This document shows, piece after piece, positions 7,757 through 16,820 of a stretch of 64,000 nucleotides of DNA; within the stretch, counting starts at the first letter, position 1, and each line of letters opens with the position of its first letter. The position numbers were made by a program, and so were the translations under genes. The notes beneath the pieces were generated by a model. The model saw only the letters and a program-made list of their open reading frames with translations. It was not told the origin of the DNA and made no database searches. The stretch comes from GCA-2708415 sp964351905 (GTDB taxonomy: Bacteria > Pseudomonadota > Alphaproteobacteria > Micavibrionales > Micavibrionaceae), in assembly GCA_964351905.1 (NCBI GenBank), contig CAYGPG010000005.1:23213-87212 (forward strand), given 5' to 3'.

Positions 7757-7846
7757 TTAAGGATTTATTTGGATAAAAATAATCATTTTGCGACAGGTTT
7801 TTATTTATCTGCCGTGCTTTTTCTAATAACGGAGTGTTAAGGCCAC

Positions 7847-8311
7847 ATGGCTTTATTTTTATCAACGCATACCAACAAAATTGATAAGAAGGGACGGGTT
7901 TCTGTGCCGTCCTCATTTCGGGCTGAACTTTCGGATGAAAGTTTTAAGGGTGTCGTGCTGTTTCGCTCTAACGTGCATCAGTGTCTTGAAGGGTTTTCTT
8001 GGTCGTATATGCAAGAGATTGGCAAGCGTCTCGATAACTTTGATCTCTTCTCTGCGGAGCAAGATGACTTGGCGACATCCATTTTTGGAACAGCGGTTCA
8101 ATTATCAATGGATGGAGATGGGCGTATTATCTTACCGAGTGATTTACTTGATTTTGCGACACTTGATGAAAAAGCATCTTTTGTGGGTATGGGCGCAAAG
8201 TTTCAAATTTGGAATCCCGACAACTTTGAGCAACGTCGTGACGTGGCGCGTCAGGCCGTACAATCAAAAGGGATGACCATTCCTAAGCTGACAGGAGGAA
8301 AACATGAGTAA
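7847..8311 (+). CDS. mraZ: Transcriptional regulator MraZ
   Basis: A 154-residue MraZ, the DNA-binding autorepressor that opens dcw clusters. Two AbrB-like (SpoVT-AbrB) repeats are visible: DKKGRVSVPSSFR at about residues 12-24 and MDGDGRIILPSDLL at about 88-101. MraZ normally forms ring-shaped oligomers that bind tandem repeats in its own promoter, and such repeats are present at 7722-7756. The gene overlaps the start of rsmH by 8 bp. Confidence 0.95.
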   Translation: MALFLSTHTNKIDKKGRVSVPSSFRAELSDESFKGVVLFRSNVHQCLEGFSWSYMQEIGKRLDNFDLFSAEQDDLATSIFGTAVQLSMDGDGRIILPSDLLDFATLDEKASFVGMGAKFQIWNPDNFEQRRDVARQAVQSKGMTIPKLTGGKHE

Positions 8312-9275
8312 TCATTTTCCTGTCATGTTAAATGAAGTGCTTCATCATCTCTCCCCCCAAGATGGGGAGGTTTATGTTGATGGTACATTTGGCGCGGGTG
8401 GTTATACAAAGGCCATTTTAGAGAGCGCAGATTGTACGGTGATCGCGATTGATCGTGACCCAAGTGCAAGCGTTACGGCTGATTTATTAAAAGATGAATA
8501 TGGTCCCCGGTTTATTTTTGTCTCAGGCTGTTTTGGTGATGCGTTAGAGCTTGTGAATAATGCAGGCTTTGATCAGGTCGATGGGTTTGTATTGGATATT
8601 GGTGTTTCTTCCATGCAGTTGGATCAAGCGGAGCGTGGATTTTCTTTTCGCTTTGACGGTGCGCTGGATATGCGTATGGATACCAGCCAAGGTGAAACGG
8701 CGGCGGATTTGGTCAACCAGATGGAAGAAGAAGACCTTGCCAATTTAATTTATAAATATGGTGAAGAGCGTCTGTCGCGCCGCATTGCCAAACGCATTGT
8801 TGAACATCGTCAAGATGAAAAAATTGGAACCACATTGCAACTCGCTGATATTATTCGCGCTGTTGTACCACGTGGTCCTAAGGATAAAATTGATCCTGCG
8901 ACGCGCACATTTCAGGCGTTACGCATTGCGGTTAATGATGAGCTTGGCGAATTAGAGCGTGCGCTCATAACTTCTGAAAAAATGTTAAAAGAAGGCGCGC
9001 GTCTTGTTGTCGTTTCTTTCCATTCTCTTGAAGATGGCATAGTAAAAACATTTATGTATGAACGTTCTGGTCGTACCTCTAATAATTCCCGTTATCTTCC
9101 TCCTTCTGTTGAGGCCGTTCAGGCGCCAACATATACTCTGCCCAAGCGTAAAGCGGTAGAGCCTTCCGATGCTGAAATCCAGCAAAATTCTCGTTCTCGT
9201 TCTGCCAAGTTGCGCGTTGCGCTCCGTACAAAAAATCAAGCATGGAATAATAAAATAGAGGAGGCTGTAAAATAA
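8304..9275 (+). CDS. rsmH: 16S rRNA m4C1402 methyltransferase RsmH
   Basis: A 323-residue RsmH (MraW), which methylates N4 of C1402 in 16S rRNA using S-adenosylmethionine. Typical blocks are HFPVMLNEVL at the N terminus and YVDGTFGAGGYTKAIL (the SAM-binding loop, about 23-38). VLDIGVSSMQLDQAERGFSF lies near 97-116 and VVVSFHSLEDGIVK near 235. AGGAGG stands five bases before the ATG, inside the mraZ end. The stop overlaps the ftsL start by one base (TAATG). Confidence 0.97.
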   Translation: MSNHFPVMLNEVLHHLSPQDGEVYVDGTFGAGGYTKAILESADCTVIAIDRDPSASVTADLLKDEYGPRFIFVSGCFGDALELVNNAGFDQVDGFVLDIGVSSMQLDQAERGFSFRFDGALDMRMDTSQGETAADLVNQMEEEDLANLIYKYGEERLSRRIAKRIVEHRQDEKIGTTLQLADIIRAVVPRGPKDKIDPATRTFQALRIAVNDELGELERALITSEKMLKEGARLVVVSFHSLEDGIVKTFMYERSGRTSNNSRYLPPSVEAVQAPTYTLPKRKAVEPSDAEIQQNSRSRSAKLRVALRTKNQAWNNKIEEAVK

Positions 9276-9724
9276 TGTTTCGCCTTTCTGGCCTTTTATC
9301 CTTATGTGTTGCGATCGCTTGTGGGTCTCTCTTGTTTTTAACAAGTCAATCCGTGCAAAAGGCCGAACAAAAATTATCCAAAGTAAGTCAAAGCAATGAA
9401 GCGGAAGTTGATACCTTGCGCGTGTTGTCTGCGGAATGGGATTACCTGAACCGTCCCGAAAGGTTGGAGCGTTTAACGTTAGGTAATCTTGAGATGGAGA
9501 GCAAGGAAGCGTTGGGCAAGGATTTTGCCGAAAGCGTCAATGATATCCCTCAGCCTGTTATTCCTGTTCTTCCCCGCGTAAAACCAAGATATTTTGAATA
9601 TATTTCTGCGGGGCAAAAGCAAAAAATTCCTACGGATACAGTTAAGCCTTCAATGATTGAAAAATCTGAAAGAGAAAGATTTGATCTTTTGATTGAGGGT
9701 GTTTCTGAAAAGGGGGGCGAATAA
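9275..9724 (+). CDS. ftsL: Cell division protein FtsL
   Basis: A 149-residue small bitopic membrane protein. It has one transmembrane helix at about residues 5-22, then a periplasmic coiled-coil-like segment (about 25-60). A Pro-rich tail follows. Sequence conservation in FtsL is low. The call rests on size, topology and position between rsmH and ftsI, where ftsL is found in most proteobacteria. It is expected to join FtsB and FtsQ and to activate FtsW/FtsI at the septum. It overlaps both neighbours by one base, which implies translational coupling. Confidence 0.85.
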   Translation: MFRLSGLLSLCVAIACGSLLFLTSQSVQKAEQKLSKVSQSNEAEVDTLRVLSAEWDYLNRPERLERLTLGNLEMESKEALGKDFAESVNDIPQPVIPVLPRVKPRYFEYISAGQKQKIPTDTVKPSMIEKSERERFDLLIEGVSEKGGE

Positions 9725-11472
9725 TGCGCGCCTTTCATCAAAAGAAAATAAAAATGTTAGGACAACGCCGCAGCGCATTGGATCAAGCGAAAAACAGATT
9801 GATGCTGTTGAGTGTCTTTTTTGTGATTGCTTATGTGATTGTCATTGGGCGCGCGACTGATTTGTCTCTTATTGAAGGTTCTCTCAATAAGCATGAAGAA
9901 ATTTCTTATGTTGATCATAATCAGGCACAAGAAGAAAAGAAAAAAGTGCGAGCAGATATTATTGATCGTAATGGCGTACTATTGGCGAGATCGTTAAAAA
10001 CATCTTCACTTTATGCAGATCCAAAAATTATTCAAAATCCAAAAGACGTTGCTAAACACCTGCAGGAAGTTTTTCCTGAATTGTCTTATGGTGCTCTGTT
10101 GCAAAAATTACAAAGCAAAAAACGTTTTGTTTGGATTAAAAGAAACATAAGCCCGCAACAGCAAAGTAAAATTCTTATGCTCGGCTATCCTGGGTTAAAT
10201 TTCGAAAATGAGATGCGCCGTATCTACCCGCAAGGTGCGCTTGCGTCACATATGGTTGGCGCGTCTGGTGTTGATGGCCAGGGCTTGTCGGGAATTGAGG
10301 GAAGTTTTAATAAATATCTGGCCTCAGAAGAAAAGCCGTTACAACTCACTTTGGATGTCCGTCTTCAACATAGTTTGCGCCGTGAAATAAAAAGCACGAT
10401 AGATGAATTTAACGCAAAAGGTGGCGCAGGAATCGTCATGGATATTGAAACAGGCGAAATTTTGGCGGCAACGTCTTTGCCTGATTTTGACCCGCATGTT
10501 TATAAAAAAGCAAAGAATAATGAAATTTTTAATCGCGTTACACTAGGCGTTTATGAATTAGGGTCTTCCTTTAAAATTTTCTCAACGGCGGCTTTATTAG
10601 AAAAAACAAATTCAAACATGGCACAAAAATTTGATGTGCGTGAACCGTTGCAAGTTGGTCGTTTTAAAATCCGTGACTACCATCCAGAAAAAAGAATTTT
10701 GACTCTTCCTGAAGTATTTATTCATTCTTCAAATATCGGCTCTGCCATGATGGGGCAAATGGTTGGAACGGATTATTTGCAGAGTTTTTATAAAGATATT
10801 GGTTTGTTCAATACACCTGAATTTGAATTGAATGAGATGGGCTCTCCGCTTGTGCCTTCTCCATGGCGTGACGTAAATACGCTAACCGCGTCTTATGGAC
10901 ATGGAATTGCGGTATCGCCGCTGCAATTGGTGAAGGCCACAGCCTCTATTATGAATGGTGGCTATTTGGTTAATCCGACATTGATCAAATCGCCGATGAT
11001 TGATTTAGAAAAACAAAAGAAACCGCAAATCAGAGTCGTGTCCCCCGAAACATCACATCGTATGCGCCAATTAATGCGTTTAACTGTGATAGAAGGAACA
11101 GGCGGAAAAGCCGATGTCGAGGGTTTCTTAGTCGGTGGAAAAACAGGGACTGCGGAAAAACCAGGGCGCGGCGGCTATGATCGCAACAAATTAATATCAT
11201 CATTTTTGGCAGTCTTTCCTATGAATGAACCTCGCTACGCGATCTTTGTCATGGTGGATGAACCGCAAGGAACAAAAGCAAGCTATGGCTATGCCACAGG
11301 CGGTTGGGTTGGTGCTCCTACAGTAGCGCGCGTAATTTCCAGTATGGCCTCTATCTTGGGCTTAACGCCCGATAAAAAAGATAATGATATGGAAGATAGT
11401 CTTATTCAATACGTCAAAACAAAAGAACAAATTCAACTCGAAAAAAGGGAGCAAACCATTGCAGCTCATTGA
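9724..11472 (+). CDS. ftsI: Septal transpeptidase FtsI (PBP3)
   Basis: A 582-residue class B penicillin-binding protein that cross-links septal peptidoglycan. It has an N-terminal membrane anchor at about 25-45 and a pedestal domain with RADIIDRNGVLLA. The transpeptidase domain has active-site S281 and K284 (SSFK), S335-S336-N337 (SSN) and K473-T474-G475 (KTGTAEKPG). All catalytic motifs are intact. Its end overlaps murE by 14 bp. The tail after about residue 555 is charged and not conserved. Confidence 0.97.
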   Translation: MRAFHQKKIKMLGQRRSALDQAKNRLMLLSVFFVIAYVIVIGRATDLSLIEGSLNKHEEISYVDHNQAQEEKKKVRADIIDRNGVLLARSLKTSSLYADPKIIQNPKDVAKHLQEVFPELSYGALLQKLQSKKRFVWIKRNISPQQQSKILMLGYPGLNFENEMRRIYPQGALASHMVGASGVDGQGLSGIEGSFNKYLASEEKPLQLTLDVRLQHSLRREIKSTIDEFNAKGGAGIVMDIETGEILAATSLPDFDPHVYKKAKNNEIFNRVTLGVYELGSSFKIFSTAALLEKTNSNMAQKFDVREPLQVGRFKIRDYHPEKRILTLPEVFIHSSNIGSAMMGQMVGTDYLQSFYKDIGLFNTPEFELNEMGSPLVPSPWRDVNTLTASYGHGIAVSPLQLVKATASIMNGGYLVNPTLIKSPMIDLEKQKKPQIRVVSPETSHRMRQLMRLTVIEGTGGKADVEGFLVGGKTGTAEKPGRGGYDRNKLISSFLAVFPMNEPRYAIFVMVDEPQGTKASYGYATGGWVGAPTVARVISSMASILGLTPDKKDNDMEDSLIQYVKTKEQIQLEKREQTIAAH

Positions 11473-12898
11473 TTTTTTAAACACAGATAAAAATTTACCG
11501 ATTGATGGCGTGACATCAGATAGCCGTCAGGTAAAAAAGAATTATTTGTTCGCCGCCTTGTCAGGTAAGAAAATGGATGGGGCACAATTTATTGAAGATG
11601 CTATCCATCACGGCGCGTCTATCATTTTGGCAGAAGAGGGGGTGGAACTTCCCAAAGATGCGCCTGAGTATGTTCAAATAATAAATGATAAAAACCCTCG
11701 TCAGGCTTTTGCAAAAATAGCCGCAAAGTTTTATCAAATTCAACCTGATAACATTGTGGCTGTAACGGGAACGAGCGGTAAAACCTCAACAGTTTCTTTC
11801 GTGCAACAACTCTGGCATTTGTCCGGCCTTAAGGCTTGCGCGTCCTTGGGAACGCTTGGTCTTCGCGGTCCTGGCATGCGCCGTTATGGCAGTTTAACGA
11901 CACCAGGCACGCAAGCCCTTCATGCTGATTTGGCTGATTTAAAAGCAGCAGGCATTAATCACTTAGCAATGGAAGCCTCAAGCCATGGTCTGGATCAATA
12001 TCGTCTTGATGGTGTTCAAACAAAAGTTGCCGCCTTTACGAATTTATCGCGTGATCATTTGGATTATCACAAAGACATGAACGAATATTTCATGGCAAAG
12101 GCACGTTTATTTTCTGAACTTTTAGAAGAAGACGGGCAGGCCGTCATTAATGCGGATGATGATTACGCGGATAGGCTTATTCAAATCTGTAAAGAGCATA
12201 AGCACGAGGTTATTACCTTTGGCCAAAAGGGAGAACAGCTTAAATTATTAAAACGTGATCCAAAACCTGATGGCCAGGATATTGAAATTTCAGTATTTGG
12301 TGAAACATATTCTATTTCGTTGCCATTGGTTGGAGAGTTTCAGGTAATGAATGCTCTTTGCGCGCTTGGTTTAGTTTTGGCGCAAGATAATGATCCTAAA
12401 AAATATGTACCTTTGTTGAAAGATTTAAGGGGGGTTCCTGGTCGTCTTCAGCTTGTTGGTGCGCCAGCAAAAGGCGCAATATATGTTGATTACGCGCACA
12501 AGCCTGCGGCATTAGAAATGGTTTTGAGAACATTACGTCCGCATACGGCTAATAATTTGATTTGTGTTTTTGGATGTGGTGGAAACCGTGATCCTGGTAA
12601 ACGCGCTATCATGGGTAAAATATCTGACGATCTGGCAGACAAGATAATCGTGACAGATGATAATCCCCGTTACGAAGATGCAACGCAAATTCGCATGCAA
12701 ATTTTAGATGCGGTTCCACGGGCAATTGAAATTCCTGATCGTGCTATAGCGATACAAAAATCAATTTCTGAATTAGAAGAAGGTGATGTTCTTGTGATTG
12801 CAGGTAAAGGGCATGAGCAAGGGCAAATCATTGGCGAAAAAGTTCATCCCTTCGATGATGTAGAAGAAGTTTTAAAAGCAATAGAAAAGAGTTCTTAA
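11459..12898 (+). CDS. murE: UDP-MurNAc-tripeptide synthetase MurE (meso-DAP adding)
   Basis: A 479-residue Mur ligase that adds the third stem-peptide residue to UDP-MurNAc-L-Ala-D-Glu with ATP. The ATP loop is GTSGKTS (about residue 103). DNPR (TDDNPRYED, about 400) is the accepted signature for meso-diaminopimelate as substrate. I chose the TTG at 11459. AAGGGAGC lies six bases before it, and the next residues, QLIDFLN, begin the normal MurE N terminus. A start at 11384 would add about 25 residues encoded inside the ftsI tail. The stop overlaps the murF ATG. Confidence 0.95.
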   Translation: MQLIDFLNTDKNLPIDGVTSDSRQVKKNYLFAALSGKKMDGAQFIEDAIHHGASIILAEEGVELPKDAPEYVQIINDKNPRQAFAKIAAKFYQIQPDNIVAVTGTSGKTSTVSFVQQLWHLSGLKACASLGTLGLRGPGMRRYGSLTTPGTQALHADLADLKAAGINHLAMEASSHGLDQYRLDGVQTKVAAFTNLSRDHLDYHKDMNEYFMAKARLFSELLEEDGQAVINADDDYADRLIQICKEHKHEVITFGQKGEQLKLLKRDPKPDGQDIEISVFGETYSISLPLVGEFQVMNALCALGLVLAQDNDPKKYVPLLKDLRGVPGRLQLVGAPAKGAIYVDYAHKPAALEMVLRTLRPHTANNLICVFGCGGNRDPGKRAIMGKISDDLADKIIVTDDNPRYEDATQIRMQILDAVPRAIEIPDRAIAIQKSISELEEGDVLVIAGKGHEQGQIIGEKVHPFDDVEEVLKAIEKSS

Positions 12899-14328
12899 TG
12901 ACACAATCAAATATAATCTGGTCTGCAAGGGAAGCCGTAAAGGCTACGGGTGGTGAAGCATCAGGTGAATGGCAAGCGATGGGTGTTTCAATTGACAGCC
13001 GTACGCTTGATTTTGGTGATTTATTTATTGCAATTGTTGGTGATAATAGCGATGGACATGATCATGTCTATGAGGCAATTAAAAAGGGAGCTGTCGCTGC
13101 AGTTGTTAATCGTGAGATAGAGGGTGTTCCAAAAGAGAAATTACTGATTGTTAAGGATACTTTTAAGGCGATGGAGGATCTTGCCAGATCAGCTAAAACG
13201 AGGAATTCTGGTAAAATTATAGCTGTAACAGGGAGCGTTGGTAAAACAGGTACCAAGGAAATGCTTGCGACAGCGTTAAAAGATCAAGGTCAAACGCACG
13301 TGAGTATTAATAGTTATAATAATCATTGGGGTGTTCCACTGACGTTGTCTGCCATGCACGCAGGAACAGATTATGGTGTTTTTGAAGTTGGGATGAATAA
13401 TCCAGGAGAGATAGCACCGCTTTCAAAAATGATTAAGCCGGATATTTCTATTATTACAACTATATCGCCGGCACATATTGAAAATTTTGGTGATGGTTTG
13501 GCAGGTATCATTAATGCCAAAGCAGAAATCTATGAAGGTATGGAAAAAGGAGCGAGTGTAGTTTTAAATCGTGACAATATTAATTTTGAGGCATTAAAAG
13601 AAAAAGCAGAGAAAAAAGACCTTAAAGTATTTAGCTTCGGTGAGCATAAATCTTCTGATGCTAAAATGCTTAAATGTCTAGAAGCTGCAAATGGATCACG
13701 TGTGAGCGCTGAAATCATGGGCGAAGAACTAAGTTTTTCTCTTCAAATTGCTGGGCGGCACAATGCCTCAAATGCGCTTGCTGTTTTATTGGCTGTAAAA
13801 TTGGCAGGTGGTGATATTCAAAAGGCAGGAAAGGCGATTGCGAAGCAAGAGCCGATCACAGGGCGCGGGCGACGTGAAGTAATTGAGTGCTATGATAAAA
13901 ACAATCCAATTACGCTTATTGATGAAAGTTATAATGCATCACCAGAAGCGATGAAAGCAGCTTTTAAGGTTTTGGCCTTGGTTGATCCGGGGCGTGGCGG
14001 ACGGCGTATTGCTGTTTTAGGAGATATGCTTGAATTAGGAAAAGAGAGTACTAAAATGCATGCAGATTTAGCGTTACCGCTTAAGGCTGCTAATGTAGAT
14101 TTGGTTTATACATGTGGTCAGCACATGAAAAATCTGTATGAAAACCTTCCAGCTAACCAACAAGGAAAGCATATGAAAACCAGTGAAGAGTTAGCGCAAA
14201 TTGTCCCTGATGTTCTTATTCCGGGTGATGTGGTCATGGTAAAAGGATCATTGGGTAGTAAAATGGGTTTAGTCGTGGAGGCGTTGCGCGCGCTCCCTGA
14301 TAAATTAAAGAATATGAATAAAGGATAA
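12898..14328 (+). CDS. murF: UDP-MurNAc-pentapeptide synthetase MurF
   Basis: A 476-residue Mur ligase that adds D-Ala-D-Ala to the UDP-MurNAc tripeptide. It has the SIDSRTLDFGDLFIA N-terminal fold and the ATP loop VTGSVGKTGTKEML (about 112-125). NHWGVPLTLS is the MurF-typical block near 142, and LIDESYNASPEAMKAAF lies near 340. It starts within the murE stop (TAATG). The D-Ala-D-Ala it consumes must come from a ligase encoded elsewhere, because ddl is not in this cluster. Confidence 0.96.
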   Translation: MTQSNIIWSAREAVKATGGEASGEWQAMGVSIDSRTLDFGDLFIAIVGDNSDGHDHVYEAIKKGAVAAVVNREIEGVPKEKLLIVKDTFKAMEDLARSAKTRNSGKIIAVTGSVGKTGTKEMLATALKDQGQTHVSINSYNNHWGVPLTLSAMHAGTDYGVFEVGMNNPGEIAPLSKMIKPDISIITTISPAHIENFGDGLAGIINAKAEIYEGMEKGASVVLNRDNINFEALKEKAEKKDLKVFSFGEHKSSDAKMLKCLEAANGSRVSAEIMGEELSFSLQIAGRHNASNALAVLLAVKLAGGDIQKAGKAIAKQEPITGRGRREVIECYDKNNPITLIDESYNASPEAMKAAFKVLALVDPGRGGRRIAVLGDMLELGKESTKMHADLALPLKAANVDLVYTCGQHMKNLYENLPANQQGKHMKTSEELAQIVPDVLIPGDVVMVKGSLGSKMGLVVEALRALPDKLKNMNKG

Positions 14329-14333
14329 AATAA

Positions 14334-15419
14334 ATGCTCTATCATCTGCTCTTTCCCTTGGCTGAAGATTTCGCCATCTTTAATTTATTTAGATATATTA
14401 CCTTCCGCACAGGCGGGTCGATCATGACGGCTTTGATTATTTGTTTTGTTATTGGGCCCGCGACAATTAATTGGCTCAAGAAGAAACAAAAAGAAGGGCA
14501 ACCTATTCGTAATGATGGCCCTGAAACACATTTTGCAAAGGCAGGTACGCCGACCATGGGCGGGTTGATGATTTTAGTTTCTGCTGGGGTCTCTGTTTTG
14601 CTTTGGTCAGACCTTACTAATCCTTATATTTGGATTGTTGGCGGCGTTATACTCGCCTTTGGTTGTATTGGTTTGGCGGATGATTACGCAAAACTTACCA
14701 AACGTTCACATGAAGGAATATCAGGTAAAGTTCGACTATTATTAGAAGGCACAATTGCTTTCTTAGCCATTGCCGCTTATCTCAATTTTACGACAACGGA
14801 TATTGCTACGGGGTTAGCTATACCATTTTTGAAAGATTATCTTTTACCGTTAGGAATTATGATTATTCCTTTTGGGATTTTGGTCATTGTTGGCGCCTCC
14901 AATGCGGTCAACTTAACTGATGGATTAGATGGCTTGGCTATTGTGCCTGTAATGATTGCGGCAGCTTGTTTTGGGCTTATTAGTTACCTTGTTGGTAATG
15001 CGGTTTTTTCTGATTATTTAGGTATTCAATCTGTTCCTGGCGCGGGAGAGCTTGCGATTATTTGTGGTGCGTTGATCGGTGCAGGGATGGGATTTTTATG
15101 GTTTAATGCACCTCCTGCTATGGTCTTTATGGGGGATACAGGATCGCTCTCTATGGGGGCTGGATTGGGCGCTATTGCTGTGATTGTAAAACATGAATTA
15201 GTATTGGTGATTATCGGTGGGCTGTTCGTGCTAGAAACACTCTCTGTTATAATACAGGTTGTATCTTTTAAATTAACGGGTAAACGTGTTTTTAAAATGG
15301 CGCCTATCCATCATCATTTTGAGAAAAAAGGATGGTCAGAGCCGACAGTTGTTATTCGTTTTTGGATTATCGCCGTTATTTTGGCGCTTGTTGGTTTATC
15401 AACGCTCAAACTTAGATAA
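14334..15419 (+). CDS. mraY: Phospho-MurNAc-pentapeptide transferase MraY
   Basis: A 361-residue integral membrane enzyme with about ten helices. It transfers phospho-MurNAc-pentapeptide from UDP to undecaprenyl phosphate, making lipid I. Diagnostic blocks are AGTPTMGGLMIL (about 70) and LADDYAKLTKR with the two catalytic-region aspartates (about 114). NAVNLTDGLDGLA lies near 195, GDTGSLSMGA near 268 and MAPIHHHFEKKGWSE near 323. It sits five bases after murF. Confidence 0.97.
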   Translation: MLYHLLFPLAEDFAIFNLFRYITFRTGGSIMTALIICFVIGPATINWLKKKQKEGQPIRNDGPETHFAKAGTPTMGGLMILVSAGVSVLLWSDLTNPYIWIVGGVILAFGCIGLADDYAKLTKRSHEGISGKVRLLLEGTIAFLAIAAYLNFTTTDIATGLAIPFLKDYLLPLGIMIIPFGILVIVGASNAVNLTDGLDGLAIVPVMIAAACFGLISYLVGNAVFSDYLGIQSVPGAGELAIICGALIGAGMGFLWFNAPPAMVFMGDTGSLSMGAGLGAIAVIVKHELVLVIIGGLFVLETLSVIIQVVSFKLTGKRVFKMAPIHHHFEKKGWSEPTVVIRFWIIAVILALVGLSTLKLR

Positions 15420-15425
15420 GATTTT

Positions 15426-16820
15426 ATGATTGATCTTTCTTCATATGCAAAAACTCTAGATAACAAAGCTGTTGCTGTTTTTGGTCTAGGGCTTTCAGGA
15501 TTATCGACCGTCAAAGCATTGCGCGTGGCGAATATCAAAGCTATTGCATGGGATGATAATGAAGAGAGTAAAAATAAAGCAGAAGCTTTAGGCGCGGATA
15601 TAAAAGATTTAACTAAAATTGATCTTTCAGATTTTGCCGCACTTATTTTATCCCCCGGTGTGCCTTATACTTTTGAACCACATGCCGTAGTTGAAAATGC
15701 GAATAGATATAATTTAGAAATTATCGGCGATATCGAAGTTCTCTACCGCAACGGCCTCCCCTGTAAAACTATTGGTATTACAGGCACAAACGGAAAATCA
15801 ACGACAACGGCGCTGATGGCGCATGTTCTCAATGAATGTGGTGTAAAGACGCAAATGGCAGGAAATATAGGTACGCCTGTTTTTGAGTTGGATTTAAAAG
15901 ATATTGACGCTTTAGTTTTGGAAATTTCTTCTTATCAAATGGATCTATGCCCAAGTTTTCGTCCTGATATCTCAATGCTTTTAAATATTACGCCCGACCA
16001 TCTTGATCGTCACGGCAGCCTTAAGAATTATGCGCAAGCTAAAGCGAATATCTTAGGTGGCAATGGCCTAGGTTTAGTCAGTGTTGATGATGATTTTTCA
16101 CAAAGCATATTTGATCGTGTTTTTTTGAAGGAGGAAAGAAAGACTATTCCGATATCAATGAAATTAGAAATTCCTGAAGGTATTTTTGTTAAAGATAATA
16201 TTCTTTATCAAAATCATTTAGGTGAGAATAAAAAAATATTTGATGTTGGAAATTTTGAAACTTTAAAAGGTCAGCACAATCATCAAAATATCACTTTTGT
16301 TTATAGAGCGGCAAAGGAATTTAATTTAAACGATGAAAATATTTTAAAGGCTATAGCTTCTTTTTCTGGCCTGCCTCATCGGCAATATTTAGTTTTAGAA
16401 AAAGACAATATTTCCTATATCAATGATAGTAAAGCAACCAACGCCGAAGCCGCTGCCAAAGCGCTTTCTAGCTATGATAATATTTTTTGGATTGTCGGTG
16501 GACGTGCTAAAGAAGGCGGATTAAATGGTCTTGAAATATTTAAAGATAAAATTGTAAAAACTTATGTAATTGGTGAATGTGCGCAAGAATTTGGTCAGTG
16601 GCTTTTACATCATGGTTTTGGATTTGAAATCAATGAAACCCTTGAAGTGGCTGTTCCTAGAGCGAATCAGGATGCGCAGAAATTCTCTAAAGAACATAAT
16701 CAAAAATCTGTTGTTTTATTATCTCCTGCAACGGCATCGTGGGACCAATTTAAATCATTTGAAGATCGTGGTGATGCCTTTTCAAAATTGGTTGAAAAAA
16801 CAGCAGGTAAAAAATCATGA
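15426..16820 (+). CDS. murD: UDP-MurNAc-L-Ala:D-Glu ligase MurD
   Basis: A 464-residue Mur ligase that adds D-glutamate to UDP-MurNAc-L-Ala. It has an N-terminal Rossmann-like domain (VAVFGLGLSGLSTVKAL, about 16-32) and the ATP loop GITGTNGKSTTTAL (about 117-130). LEISSYQMD and NITPDHLDRHGS are in the central domain, and INDSKATNAEA (about 335) is the usual MurD block. Its end overlaps ftsW by 4 bp (ATGA). The start follows a short AAGATTTT leader without a strong ribosome site. Confidence 0.96.
   Translation: MIDLSSYAKTLDNKAVAVFGLGLSGLSTVKALRVANIKAIAWDDNEESKNKAEALGADIKDLTKIDLSDFAALILSPGVPYTFEPHAVVENANRYNLEIIGDIEVLYRNGLPCKTIGITGTNGKSTTTALMAHVLNECGVKTQMAGNIGTPVFELDLKDIDALVLEISSYQMDLCPSFRPDISMLLNITPDHLDRHGSLKNYAQAKANILGGNGLGLVSVDDDFSQSIFDRVFLKEERKTIPISMKLEIPEGIFVKDNILYQNHLGENKKIFDVGNFETLKGQHNHQNITFVYRAAKEFNLNDENILKAIASFSGLPHRQYLVLEKDNISYINDSKATNAEAAAKALSSYDNIFWIVGGRAKEGGLNGLEIFKDKIVKTYVIGECAQEFGQWLLHHGFGFEINETLEVAVPRANQDAQKFSKEHNQKSVVLLSPATASWDQFKSFEDRGDAFSKLVEKTAGKKS

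Larger units (their letters stand above)
7452..7846. other. 395-bp intergenic region before mraZ
   Basis: This AT-rich stretch holds the promoter of the micropeptide gene (minus strand) and the candidate promoter and repeat array of mraZ (plus strand). I see no supported gene. Two overlapping antisense open frames of 81 and 64 codons are low-complexity Leu/Ile/Phe/Lys runs without ribosome sites. Confidence 0.6.

Noticed and set aside
11384..11458. Longer start for murE inside ftsI
   Set aside because: The added residues come from the ftsI tail in another frame and match no MurE N terminus; the TTG at 11459 has the ribosome site.
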